Origin: Rhizobium rhizogenes NBRC 13257
GTDB taxonomy: Bacteria; Pseudomonadota; Alphaproteobacteria; Rhizobiales; Rhizobiaceae
Assembly (NCBI RefSeq): GCF_000696095.1
Contig: NZ_BAYX01000025.1
Span: 40,574-104,573 of the forward strand
Length of the DNA: 64,000 nt
Direction: 5' to 3'
The position numbers were made by a program, and so were the translations under genes. This document shows positions 8,536-17,160 of this stretch, one piece after another (within the stretch, counting starts at the first letter, position 1; each line of letters starts with the position of its first letter). The notes beneath the pieces were generated by a model. It was not told the origin of the DNA and searched no databases. It saw nothing but the letters and a program-made list of their open reading frames with translations.

Positions 8536-9686
8536 GAACGTTTTTCCTCGTTGTGTCTGCCGAATGTCGGAACCAGGAAGTCCGAGGAGAGTTGTGCGAC
8601 AGAATTGCAGCCGATAAGCGCGAGTGTCCGATCAATTTCAGTGCGGAGGATCGACAGCACGTCGTCGATACCAGGCGAGCCTCGGGCGGCAAGTCCATAG
8701 AGGGTTGCCCGTCCCAACAGGACTATCTTCGCACCAAGCGCCAAGGCCTTGACGATTTCGCCACCGCGTCTGAAACCACTGTCGATCAGGATTGGTTTCG
8801 TCACGAGTCGCGCCGTCTGGGAAAGAACCTCCATGGGTGAAAGGCAGCTATCGACCTGCCGCCCCCCATGATTGGAAAGGATAACGCCGTCAGCACCCAG
8901 CTCAACGCACTTTTGTGCGTCCTCCGGGCGCAGGATCCCCTTGACGAGGAGCCGATGAGGCCAGCGGTCACGCAGTCTTACCAGATCTTCCCAACTGAAA
9001 CTGGCATCCATCTGCCGGCTCATCAGGGCAGCCTGGGCTTGCGGGGTCGCGGCGGCCGCACCTCTGAAGTTGGCCAGCTGCGGGACGCCCGTCCTCATGA
9101 GATCGAGCGACCAAGCAGGGTGGCGAAGACCATCGAGGATGACCTTTGGGGTGTAGCGGAGCGGTAGACCAAAGCCACTGCGCATATCGCGTTCCCTGTA
9201 CCCATTGACGGTAACGTCGGTGGTCAGAACAAGGGTCTTGTAGCCTGCGGCCAGCGCTCGGTCGGTCAAAGAGTTGGCAAGATCCCGATGCACAACATAG
9301 AGCTGAAACCAGAGTTCACCGTCGCAGTTGGACGCGACCTCTTCAATTGTCAAGTTTGAGGCCGTGGACAGAACGAAGGGAATGCACAATCTTGCAGCCG
9401 CCTGAGCAAGGAGCAAATCGCCTTTTGGCCGGAAAACTCCGTTAAGCCCCGTAGGGCCGATCATGAACGGCAACGGATACCGCTGTCCGAACAATTCAAC
9501 AGTTAGATCCCGCCGGCTGACGTCAATCAATCGAGACGGTTTGAAATGCCAGTCCAGGAACACATCGCGGTTATGCCGCAACCCGTATTCATCCTCCGCG
9601 CCACCATCAAGATAGTCAAAAACCATCTTTGGCAGACGGCGGCGGGCGAGATGTCGGTAGTCCTCGACTTTGATGGATTTTCCCAT
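8532..9686 (-). CDS. mdlB: FMN-dependent (S)-mandelate dehydrogenase
   Basis: This 384-residue member of the FMN alpha-hydroxyacid dehydrogenase family oxidises (S)-mandelate to benzoylformate and passes electrons to the membrane quinone pool. The active-site set of the P. putida enzyme is present with a shift of one: Tyr25, Tyr130, Asp157, Arg164, His273 and Arg276 (SNHGGRQ). The N-terminus KVEDYRHLARRRLPKMVFDY and the stretch FQLYVVHRD are close to MdlB. The membrane-binding loop (about 165-220) is longer than in P. putida and reads more like lactate dehydrogenase. It starts 4 nt after mdlC and overlaps mdlA. Confidence 0.92.
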   Translation of the reverse strand: MGKSIKVEDYRHLARRRLPKMVFDYLDGGAEDEYGLRHNRDVFLDWHFKPSRLIDVSRRDLTVELFGQRYPLPFMIGPTGLNGVFRPKGDLLLAQAAARLCIPFVLSTASNLTIEEVASNCDGELWFQLYVVHRDLANSLTDRALAAGYKTLVLTTDVTVNGYRERDMRSGFGLPLRYTPKVILDGLRHPAWSLDLMRTGVPQLANFRGAAAATPQAQAALMSRQMDASFSWEDLVRLRDRWPHRLLVKGILRPEDAQKCVELGADGVILSNHGGRQVDSCLSPMEVLSQTARLVTKPILIDSGFRRGGEIVKALALGAKIVLLGRATLYGLAARGSPGIDDVLSILRTEIDRTLALIGCNSVAQLSSDFLVPTFGRHNEEKRS

Positions 9687-9690
9687 CGGA

Positions 9691-11274
9691 TCAACCTCCG
9701 TGCTTGGTCAAAACCTCGATCAGGATAGGGGTATCCGAGGACAGGGCTTCCGCCAGTACATGCTTGAATTCTTCCGCATTTCTGGCGCGATGCGCCTTTA
9801 CGCCGTAACCCGTAGCGAGCGCCTGGAAGTCGATGTCCGGCACATCGAGACCGGGAACGTTTTCGACCTTCAACACTCCGGCAAACCAGCGAAGCGCACC
9901 GTAGGTGCCATTTTTCATGATGATAAAAATCGTCGGAATCTTATATTGCGCCGCGGTCCACAGCGCCTGAATGCCATAGTTCGCAGATCCGTCGCCAATA
10001 ATGGCGATAACACGCCGTTCAGGTTCGGCAAGCTGGACGCCGACAGAGGCAGGCATCGCAAATCCAAGGCCGCCGGCGGCGGCGAAGTAGTAACTTCCGG
10101 GCTGGCGCATCCGGAGTCGCTCCCAAAGTGCAGCCGTTGTTGATGTCGACTCATTCAGGTAGATGGCATTTTCCGGCGCAAGATCGTCGATTATGTCAAA
10201 AACTGCTTCAGGCAGTAGCGCGCCATCGCTCGATGGTGCCCTCTCTGGACGTGGCAATGCCTCGATACCGGCGCGCGCGCCCGCAATCACGTGCTCGGAA
10301 AGGCGCTTCAAGACACCTCCAACGTCGCCAACAATTGCATCACCCATGGGCGCCCGGGCGGCCTCAAGAGCATCACAGGTCACAGAGACAAGGCTCGCGC
10401 CTTCGGGGAGCCAGGCACCAGGATCGTATTGATGATATCGAAACACCGGTGCGCCGAAGACCAGAATAAGGTCGTGCCCACTCAATATGCGGGAGATCGA
10501 GGCAATACCCGCCGGCAGCAATCCACGAAAATTCTGGTGGGTCGTTGGGAAAGGACAGCGCGGCGCGGAGGGAGCAACCCATACCGGAGCGGCGATTTTC
10601 TCCGCGAGAGTAACAGCATAACTGTTGGCGCGCGCAGCATCTACATCGGGCCCTAGCACGATGACCGGATTGCGCGCCGACGTAATCCTATCGAGGAGCG
10701 CGGCCCACCGATGTTCGTCCGGCATTCCGGCGGCCTCGACCTTTCGCATATTGACTGCATCCGAGAAAGGTCCGGCGGGCTGATCCCAATCATTGTAGGG
10801 GATAGAGAGATATACCGGTCCCTTGGCTGGAAGCTCAGCGATGTGAAACGCACGACTGAAGGCATGCGGAACTTCCGAGGCGCTCGCGGGCTCGTAACTC
10901 CACTTGACAAGCGGCCGCGGAAGGATCGCGGCGTCGACGTTGGCCAGCAGTGGCTCCGCCCCGATCATAGCGCGTGTTTGCTGCCCTGCGGTGACGATAA
11001 TAGGGGTATGCGAGTTCCAAGCGTTCGCGAGAGCCCCCATGCCGTTGCCCGTGCCGGCTGCCGAATGGAGATTGACAAGCGAGGCGTTGCCCGTCGCCTG
11101 CGCGTACCCGTCCGCCATCCCCACGACAACTCCTTCATGGAGGCCAAGGATGTAACGGAAGTCGGCCGGAAAGTCGTTCAGGAACGGCAGCTCATTCGAG
11201 CCTGGGTTGCCGAAAACGGTGGTTAGACCAACGCTCCTGAGCAATTCATATGTTGCCTCTCTGACTGTCTTCAA
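9691..11274 (-). CDS. mdlC: Benzoylformate decarboxylase
   Basis: This 527-residue thiamine-diphosphate enzyme splits benzoylformate to benzaldehyde and CO2. I place the start at a TTG. It stands 5 nt after an AAGGAGG site, and it aligns the N-terminus exactly with the 528-residue P. putida enzyme. With this start the catalytic residues fall at the same numbers: Ser26 (NPGSNE), Glu47, His70 (NLHSAAGTG) and His281 (FRYHQYDPG). The ThDP motif GDGSANYGIQALWTAAQY is in the C-terminal third. It is the first gene of mdlCBA, facing a LysR gene across a palindromic control region. A longer reading from 11325 would run into that region. Confidence 0.95.
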   Translation of the reverse strand: MKTVREATYELLRSVGLTTVFGNPGSNELPFLNDFPADFRYILGLHEGVVVGMADGYAQATGNASLVNLHSAAGTGNGMGALANAWNSHTPIIVTAGQQTRAMIGAEPLLANVDAAILPRPLVKWSYEPASASEVPHAFSRAFHIAELPAKGPVYLSIPYNDWDQPAGPFSDAVNMRKVEAAGMPDEHRWAALLDRITSARNPVIVLGPDVDAARANSYAVTLAEKIAAPVWVAPSAPRCPFPTTHQNFRGLLPAGIASISRILSGHDLILVFGAPVFRYHQYDPGAWLPEGASLVSVTCDALEAARAPMGDAIVGDVGGVLKRLSEHVIAGARAGIEALPRPERAPSSDGALLPEAVFDIIDDLAPENAIYLNESTSTTAALWERLRMRQPGSYYFAAAGGLGFAMPASVGVQLAEPERRVIAIIGDGSANYGIQALWTAAQYKIPTIFIIMKNGTYGALRWFAGVLKVENVPGLDVPDIDFQALATGYGVKAHRARNAEEFKHVLAEALSSDTPILIEVLTKHGG

Positions 11275-11307
11275 CACAACCTCCTTCGTTTGAAGGCAGT
11301 CAAAACT

Positions 11308-11339
11308 AAAACAATTATTAGTCAAATCGCGATTGTTTT
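11308..11339. promoter_or_regulatory. Second inverted repeat in the mdlC/LysR divergent region
   Basis: AAAACAAT at 11308-11315 is repeated in inverted form as ATTGTTTT at 11332-11339. It touches the larger palindrome next to it. It could be an activation half-site or part of the mdlC promoter. It is a short repeat in AT-rich DNA, so confidence is modest. Confidence 0.35.
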
Positions 11340-11374
11340 GATTAAGATATAGATTGTATCTATATTTTAATCAA
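11338..11374. promoter_or_regulatory. 37-bp near-perfect palindrome, probable LysR operator of mdlCBA
   Basis: Two 17-bp arms around a TGT centre match at 16 of 17 positions; the left arm begins TTGATTAAGATATAGAT. It lies 20 bp upstream of the LysR gene and about 64 bp upstream of mdlC. The length, symmetry and position fit a recognition site through which the LysR protein controls itself and mdlCBA. Confidence 0.65.
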
Positions 11375-11393
11375 AGAGAACGATGGAGAGGCG

Positions 11394-12284
11394 ATGACTG
11401 ACCTAAATTTGATCCGTGCGTTCATCGCGATCTACGAGACGGAGAGTGTCAGCGGCGCGGCTGTCAAGCTCAACCTTACACAACCGTCGGTGAGTCACGC
11501 CTTGGGCCGCTTGAGGGATATGCTGGACGATACGCTCTTCACCCGCACCCGCGACGGCATGAAGCCGACCTTTGTAGCCGAACGGATGTACGGCATTTTT
11601 CGATCCGCTCTTTCAGAGATTGAAACCGCCATAGCCAGCCGGTGGAACTTCGATCCGAAGTCTTCCAATCAAGTTTTCAAATTGGCATTCTCCGACCTAG
11701 GCGAAATGACATTCTTGCCGCACATTTTGCCGCGCCTAAGCCGGGAGGCGCCCAAAATCGGCATCGAGGTTGTCGAACTTGAAGTCGAGAAACTGGATGA
11801 CTGGTTCGCAACCGGCAAAATTGATGCGGCGATCTTCAATTCCACAAGTGCAAAAGTGCAATCTCGCTCAGAGCCCATCTTCCAAGAGCACTACGTTTGC
11901 CTTGTTAGCGCCCGGCACCCGCGAATTCGCGACCAAATCTCCCTTGAGCAATATTTATCCGAAGGGCATATCGTCGTTTCCTCCCATTCCGGGCATCGTC
12001 AAGTCGAGGATCAGATTCGGGCGATTGGTGCGACCCGACAGGTTTCCCTACGATTGCCTCACTTTATTGGCCTTCACGACATCGTCGCGAAAACCGAGTT
12101 GCTCGCGACACTTCCATCTCGCACGGCCCACATGTTTGCGGGTAGCGGTATGGTGAGATATTGCACAATTCCACTTCCGATCCCTGAATTTGAAGTCAGG
12201 TTGCATTGGAGAGAGACAGATGGCGAGATCGAGGCTCAGGCCTGGCTGCGCGAGATTTTGAAATCATGTCTGCAAGGCCTATAG
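11394..12284 (+). CDS. LysR-family regulator of the mandelate operon
   Basis: This 296-residue LysR protein has an N-terminal winged helix-turn-helix (LNLIRAFIAIYETESVSGAA and LTQPSVSHALGRLRD) of the NodD/LeuO-like subgroup and a substrate-binding domain from about residue 90. A GGAGAGG site precedes the ATG. It is divergent from mdlC, and a long palindrome lies between them. Mandelate or benzoylformate is the obvious inducer candidate, by context only. In P. putida the mdl genes have no LysR regulator of this kind that I can recall, so this control layout may differ. Confidence 0.85.
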   Translation: MTDLNLIRAFIAIYETESVSGAAVKLNLTQPSVSHALGRLRDMLDDTLFTRTRDGMKPTFVAERMYGIFRSALSEIETAIASRWNFDPKSSNQVFKLAFSDLGEMTFLPHILPRLSREAPKIGIEVVELEVEKLDDWFATGKIDAAIFNSTSAKVQSRSEPIFQEHYVCLVSARHPRIRDQISLEQYLSEGHIVVSSHSGHRQVEDQIRAIGATRQVSLRLPHFIGLHDIVAKTELLATLPSRTAHMFAGSGMVRYCTIPLPIPEFEVRLHWRETDGEIEAQAWLREILKSCLQGL

Positions 12285-12447
12285 TCTATTTCTGCCGAAA
12301 CGAATTGATATTATCCGCGGTGGCTGATCGAGAGGGCAGAACAGACGCCAGACGTCAGCGGCATATATACTGGTAGCAGGCATAGGCAGAACGGCGTCTT
12401 GAAAGCAGAAGCCGGCATAGACTTCTGAGTGAGCATCGGCATCATTT

Positions 12448-13554
12448 TCAGAGAGAGCTTATCGCCACCAGATTCTTGCTGCCATGCTCCTTGTCCGGAA
12501 CGCGCGGCCCAGGATAGTTTTCAAGGATGAACTGCAAAACTCCATAGGAAAATTCACCGTCGGAATCCTCCGTCTTCGGCGAGAATGCTCGAGGGTCGAC
12601 TGTAGCTATTACCAGACCCTCCACTTCGTGCGGGATCAGGTTTCCGATTTCAGCTCCATCGCCCCCATATATTCTGGCGTGACCACCCCCCTTGGGCACC
12701 CATCTGCTCGCAGGGATTTCCTGAAATCTTGAATATGCTTCGTCGCCCACAATGCTGCAGGGAACGATTGTGACGGCGCTGGTAATTGTCGCGTAGTAGC
12801 GCGCCGCGGCGAGATTGACTGCAGGACCGGCCCAATTGAACCCGTTGGCCTCCGGCAGTATGGGCCAAGCACCGATATGGATGTGTTCCATCTGTGACTG
12901 GAGAATATAAGTCATTTGCGGATGCATATGCTCCCAGCAACTAAGCGAGCCAACGCGACCAATCTCTGTCTCGTAGACGCTCAGGCCCGACACATCGCCG
13001 TCACTCCATACAGTTCTTTCGCCACCAGACGGACGAAGCTTGCGACGGATTTGTACAGGTCTGCCATCTGCCCCGATCAATGCCTGTCCCATATAGAGGT
13101 AATCGCCTTCCAGTTCGCTGTACCCAAGCGACACGAAAATTTTCTCGCGTGCGGCGGCCTCCAGAAGTAACCGCCACTCATCACTGCCTATCTTCAGCGA
13201 GTTGGCGACGTATTGCTTCAGATAGGCCTTCTTCCATTGTTCCGATTCGTGACCGAACGGATACCCGGGCAGCCATAATTCCGGGAAGGCAATAAGCTTG
13301 GCTCCGGCACTCGCAGCTTCTCCGATCAAGCGGATCGTCTTGTCGACGCCGCCTTTGAGATCAAGGTAGACCGCTTCTGCCTGCACGGCGGCAACCTTGA
13401 ACTCCTCCGTCAGGCGACTTCCCGGCAAAGCATGTCCGGATGCGGATTGCGCCGCGTCGGCAGCATGCACATCCTGTGCTAGACGAGTAAGATAAAGGGC
13501 GGCGGCAGATGCCCCCAGCATTTGTCGTCTTGAAATATCCATTTGTGTTCTCAT
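12448..13554 (-). CDS. Nitrilase with a Tat signal peptide
   Basis: This 368-residue carbon-nitrogen hydrolase converts a nitrile to the acid and ammonia. The Glu-Lys-Cys triad is present: Glu92 in FPELWLPGYP, Lys172 in RRKLRP and Cys206 in SCWEHM. The N-terminus carries a twin-arginine signal (SRRQMLGASAAALYL, ending near AHAADA-like DVHAADA), so the enzyme is probably periplasmic, which is unusual for nitrilases. The start is one of two in-frame ATGs (13554 or 13542); neither has a strong ribosome site. It lies 60 nt downstream of a second nitrilase gene. Local genes suggest mandelonitrile or a related aryl nitrile as substrate. Confidence 0.85.
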   Translation of the reverse strand: MRTQMDISRRQMLGASAAALYLTRLAQDVHAADAAQSASGHALPGSRLTEEFKVAAVQAEAVYLDLKGGVDKTIRLIGEAASAGAKLIAFPELWLPGYPFGHESEQWKKAYLKQYVANSLKIGSDEWRLLLEAAAREKIFVSLGYSELEGDYLYMGQALIGADGRPVQIRRKLRPSGGERTVWSDGDVSGLSVYETEIGRVGSLSCWEHMHPQMTYILQSQMEHIHIGAWPILPEANGFNWAGPAVNLAAARYYATITSAVTIVPCSIVGDEAYSRFQEIPASRWVPKGGGHARIYGGDGAEIGNLIPHEVEGLVIATVDPRAFSPKTEDSDGEFSYGVLQFILENYPGPRVPDKEHGSKNLVAISSL

Positions 13555-13614
13555 GTTTTTGAGAAGCGAACCCGGATTGACAACCTTTACGGCAGCCAAT
13601 CCGTAGCCGTCGCG

Positions 13615-14589
13615 TTATTCGATTTCTGTGTAGTCCGTCTCGAAAGGATGGACACGCTGTTGTACATTCCGGTTGAACAGGAGGCGGAGAACATCCGGGC
13701 GGGAATAGTGGCCTACCGGGTCATAGGCAGCCTTCGCCACCCCGATGAACCCGAGGTCCACCTCAGCATACATCACACCCTCCTCATTTTCGGGAATTGC
13801 CTTGGCTAGGGGCGCGCCGTCGGGACCGAAGATCATCGTGAAACCTCCGCCTTCAAGAAGCAGATTCTGCTTCGAGGGAGTGTCCACCAGCATCTCTATC
13901 ATCGACTTCGAGACAATCGCGCACGGCGCAAGCACGTAGCACTGCCCTTCAAGCGCATAAACCTGGCTGGCGGCGAGATTTGCTTCGGCGCTCAATTGAA
14001 ACGCTGCACCGCGATAGACTGAGAAACTTGGCCAACTCGCGATATGGATCTGCTCATTTTGTGAGAACATTGCATATTTTGAGAGCGGCTGGATGTGTTC
14101 CGCGCAACAAAGCGCACCCATGCGCCCGAGTTCCGTTGTGTGAACGGCGATATGCGATCCGTCACCCTCGCCAAAGACTGTCCGCTCAGCATGGGTAGGC
14201 TTGAGCTTGCGACGGTTGCCAATGATTTCACCTTTGTCGCTGAAGATCGCCTGAGCGATGTACAGGCTTCCGCCTGCCCGTTCCGTGAAACCCATGACAA
14301 CGTGGATAGAGTTGACCGCGGCCGCCTCGCGCAGTCGCTCGTAGTGCGCGTCGCCGACTTCCATAGCGTTGGCGAAGTATCTGCCAACAAACTGCATTCC
14401 CCAAGCCGGCGAATCCAGCCAGATCCACCAAGGGTAGCCGGGAAGCCAGACTTCCGGGAAGGCAATAAGCGAGGCGCCGTTCCGGGCTGCTTCCTCAATG
14501 AGGGAGATTGCCTTGTCGACACCCTTCGCGATATCCAGAAATTCCGGTGCTGCTTGCACAGCAGCAACTTTGTAAGCTATTTTGACCAT
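13615..14589 (-). CDS. Nitrilase, probably arylacetonitrilase type
   Basis: This 324-residue cytoplasmic nitrilase has Glu46 (FPEVWLPGYP), Lys128 (RRKLKPTHAER) and Cys162 (CCAEHIQP) as the triad. The HAERTVFGEGDGS segment is typical of true nitrilases that act on aryl or aliphatic nitriles. It probably turns mandelonitrile into mandelate, which then enters mdlABC. It is the first gene of a two-nitrilase unit and diverges from an AraC gene, an arrangement like NitR-controlled nitrilase genes. A tryptophan replaces the usual aromatic pattern after the catalytic Glu (GYPWWIW). Confidence 0.88.
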   Translation of the reverse strand: MVKIAYKVAAVQAAPEFLDIAKGVDKAISLIEEAARNGASLIAFPEVWLPGYPWWIWLDSPAWGMQFVGRYFANAMEVGDAHYERLREAAAVNSIHVVMGFTERAGGSLYIAQAIFSDKGEIIGNRRKLKPTHAERTVFGEGDGSHIAVHTTELGRMGALCCAEHIQPLSKYAMFSQNEQIHIASWPSFSVYRGAAFQLSAEANLAASQVYALEGQCYVLAPCAIVSKSMIEMLVDTPSKQNLLLEGGGFTMIFGPDGAPLAKAIPENEEGVMYAEVDLGFIGVAKAAYDPVGHYSRPDVLRLLFNRNVQQRVHPFETDYTEIE

Positions 14590-14727
14590 GTGGCCCTCTC
14601 TTTGCTCCCCTTGACCCTACAGGCATCGCATAACGGACTGCGGAGCGCTTGGTCATGAGGGCCGCGATCCTTGTCTCACATGGCCATCTGGATTGCGGCG
14701 GCACGTTTCTTGCTTGGTATTGAGATG

Positions 14728-14749
14728 CTCATGACAGCAGCCACATGAG
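14728..14749. promoter_or_regulatory. Inverted repeat in the nitrilase/AraC divergent region
   Basis: CTCATG and CATGAG are separated by 10 bp, just upstream of the AraC start. It could be a regulator site for the divergent pair. The arms are only 6 bp, so this is tentative. Confidence 0.25.
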
Positions 14750-14767
14750 TGCCGTGAGTTTGTAGGG

Positions 14768-15673
14768 ATGATTCAGGACGCGAATACGCTATCGGTGTGG
14801 AGAGAACAGCTCTGGTCGACTTACGTTCGACTTGAGAGCAAGAGTGATGCGCGCGATTTTTATGGGAGAGTCGTCGAGTTTATTCCCGGAACCCATAGCC
14901 TAAGCCTTGTGGACTCCACGAGCCAATTGACAGAGCGCACGAGGCATCACGTCCGCACCGATCATCAGGAGGTCGTGCTGGTTGCATTCCAGTTGGCAGG
15001 TCAGGGATTCGTCACGCAAGATGACCGTGAGTCTAGGACGATACCAGGCCAATTCGTATTCTACGAAAGTGGGCGGCCCTATTCCCTCTCCTTCGAGGGG
15101 CCTTTCAAACAGCTGGTGCTGCGCGTGAATCGGGACAAATTCCTATCCAGGCTTCCGGGGCTCGGCAATCTCACGGCGCGCACATTTGAGGCCAGGCACG
15201 GTTGTGGCGCCGTAGCACTCGATTTCCTACGCAGTCTCGCTGCTCGCGGCCCCGGTATTTGTGATGCTCAGCTTGCATTGATGGAGCGTGTAGCGAGCGA
15301 TCTCGTTGCCGGAAGCATACTATCTTTGACAACCGCCGTTTCCCCTCGTCGGGCCGTTTTCGAGCGACTTCGAACCCGTATTATCGAAGAGGTCAGGGAT
15401 CCATCCTTCGACCCATTGGATATGGCGACGATTGCCGGGATGTCTTCACGTTCGTTGCGCCGTCTCTGTGCTGAAAATGGTACGTCCCCGGGGCAATTGA
15501 TACTGCAAACGCGACTGCAAGGCGTGAAGGATGATCTCTCGACTGGCACCAACGCGAAAAGAACCGTCAGTGACATCGCCTTGAGCTGGGGATTCAACGA
15601 CATGAGCCACTTCAATCATTCCTTCAAAGCAGCATACGGAATCCCACCCTCAAGGATGCGCATCTCAAACTAG
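14768..15673 (+). CDS. AraC/XylS-family regulator, probable nitrilase activator
   Basis: This 301-residue regulator has an N-terminal cupin-like sensing domain (about 20-180, with PGQFVFYESGRPYSL) and a C-terminal double helix-turn-helix (ATIAGMSSRSLRRLCAENG and VSDIALSWGFNDMSHFNHSF). The layout is the AraC-binding-2 type found in NitR and XylS-like activators. It is divergent from the two nitrilase genes over 178 bp, so nitrile-dependent activation of these is likely but inferred. The ribosome site (TAGGG) is weak. Confidence 0.85.
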   Translation: MIQDANTLSVWREQLWSTYVRLESKSDARDFYGRVVEFIPGTHSLSLVDSTSQLTERTRHHVRTDHQEVVLVAFQLAGQGFVTQDDRESRTIPGQFVFYESGRPYSLSFEGPFKQLVLRVNRDKFLSRLPGLGNLTARTFEARHGCGAVALDFLRSLAARGPGICDAQLALMERVASDLVAGSILSLTTAVSPRRAVFERLRTRIIEEVRDPSFDPLDMATIAGMSSRSLRRLCAENGTSPGQLILQTRLQGVKDDLSTGTNAKRTVSDIALSWGFNDMSHFNHSFKAAYGIPPSRMRISN

Positions 15674-15822
15674 ACAGAATCTCAGTTGTCGTTTCACAGG
15701 AGATGCAAACCCAAGTTTCCAGATTGCCTCAGGGCGTAGGATGGCCCTTGCATCCCCCAGCACGACGGCAGGGGAAGCGTCCTGTTCGACCTAATCACGA
15801 TTCTCACAAAAGCCTATTGCTC

Positions 15823-16518
15823 TTACTGGGCCACCTCGGTGGCTGCCTCATCGATAAGGCCCGCGACCTCGACAGACTTCGATATAAGCGACGCATGACT
15901 TGCCTTTAAGGTAATGACCTTTCGGGCATTCAGGCGCTTCGACATCGCCACCTGATTTTCAGGCGTAATCATCCGGTCCTCGCTGGATATTTGATACCAG
16001 GACGGCTTCCTCTTCCAGGCTGGGGCGGTAACGGTGTCTCCAGAAGTACTGGCCAACGGCGCCTTTTGGGTAGCGGCCATGACGAGAGCCTCCTCAGGCG
16101 TCATATCCTGGCAGAAGCTTTCATGGAGTTTATCGGCCTTGAGCCAGAGGTAACCATCGCTGTCCGGCTCGATATTGGCCATCGCCGCTGGGGGATGCTG
16201 CCGGGTGATGCCGCCCGGACTTTCGCCGGCGTCGGGCGCGAAGGCGGCGATATAGACGAGCCCTACCACATTCGGCTGATCCCCGACTTCCGTTATGACC
16301 GCACCGCCATATGAATGGCCCACCAGCAAGACAGGCCCTTTCTGTTGGGCCACCATTTTGCGTGTGCGTTCGGCGTCCTCCGCCAGAGACGTCAATGGCA
16401 GTTCGACGGCGTGAATGGACTGATGGCCCTTACGCGCCAACTCGAGGACCACTTTGCCCCAATGTGCCGCTCCACCCCAGAAACCGTGCACCAGAATAAT
16501 CGTGGGTTTATTTGTCAA
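15823..16518 (-). CDS. Alpha/beta hydrolase
   Basis: This 231-residue single-domain alpha/beta hydrolase has the oxyanion segment LVHGFWGGAAHW, the nucleophile Ser69 in GHSYGG and a late His in KASHASLISK. There is no signal peptide. It belongs to the small esterase-like group that also includes salicylate methyl esterases and plant hydroxynitrile lyases, so the substrate is open. It is transcribed away from the oxidase operon and toward the AraC gene. No operon partner is seen. Confidence 0.75.
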   Translation of the reverse strand: MTNKPTIILVHGFWGGAAHWGKVVLELARKGHQSIHAVELPLTSLAEDAERTRKMVAQQKGPVLLVGHSYGGAVITEVGDQPNVVGLVYIAAFAPDAGESPGGITRQHPPAAMANIEPDSDGYLWLKADKLHESFCQDMTPEEALVMAATQKAPLASTSGDTVTAPAWKRKPSWYQISSEDRMITPENQVAMSKRLNARKVITLKASHASLISKSVEVAGLIDEAATEVAQ

Positions 16519-17160
16519 AATTCTCTCCTGTTATCCTGAAAGAGGGCGATACGATCCGTAAACGATGAGTCGCATGACGAGAATGGAAATGATCAGGTTC
16601 CCTTCCCTACCTTGTAGAAACATTGACTGCAGCCAGCACAAAGTATCCGATAACATTCGACGGGATCCGAAAGTCTTGGCATTTCGATCGAATTTCCCTG
16701 ATTCCATAGAAAATGTACAACGGCTGCGGTTTGCGGATCAACCTCCCAGCCTGCTGTTGCCGTCTGCGACGATCGGCCGTATTTCCGATCACAGCGCGAA
16801 TGATATTGTCGTCAATGTCATTATTGATTGCAATCAATATAGATACATTTTCTCTATTGATTCGGTATGATATGGTGGCACCCGGCGTCGCCACGCGGCG
16901 AGATCGGGAGGGGTTTCAAGCCCCTGCAACAAGGGACATCGTCCATTGGAAGGGACAATAATGACCGCGCAATGCATTGGAGCGACCGTCCCTCGGGCAC
17001 CCCCACGACCGGTCTTCGACAGACCGAAGACGCTCGCCAATGATGTCAACTTCACGGTCGACGCGACGCAGAAGCAGGCAGTGCCTTCCAGCAAGACATC
17101 ATCCGGCGAAGATCGGATATATCTTGCTTGCGCCTCGGCAATCTCCAACGGTGGGCACCC
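16519..17160. other. Long leader region upstream of cioA
   Basis: No convincing gene is present. The region contains the FNR-type palindrome described separately. About 320 bp lie between that site and cioA. A frame from 16961 to 17173 (70 codons, MTAQCIGATVPRAPP) with a GGAAGGG site could be a leader peptide overlapping the cioA start, but its codon pattern is not persuasive. Confidence 0.5.
16822..16839. promoter_or_regulatory. FNR/FixK/Anr-type site
   Basis: TATTGATTGCAATCAATA is a perfect 18-bp palindrome whose core TTGAT-N4-ATCAA is the exact FNR/FixK consensus. It lies upstream of cioAB, so low-oxygen control of the bd oxidase is likely. The promoter itself was not located with certainty. 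Confidence 0.7.

Noticed and set aside
15823..16518. Reading the small alpha/beta hydrolase as a hydroxynitrile lyase
   Set aside because: The fold is shared with plant lyases, but the nucleophile motif GHSYGG is an ordinary esterase one and no lyase-specific residue can be confirmed.
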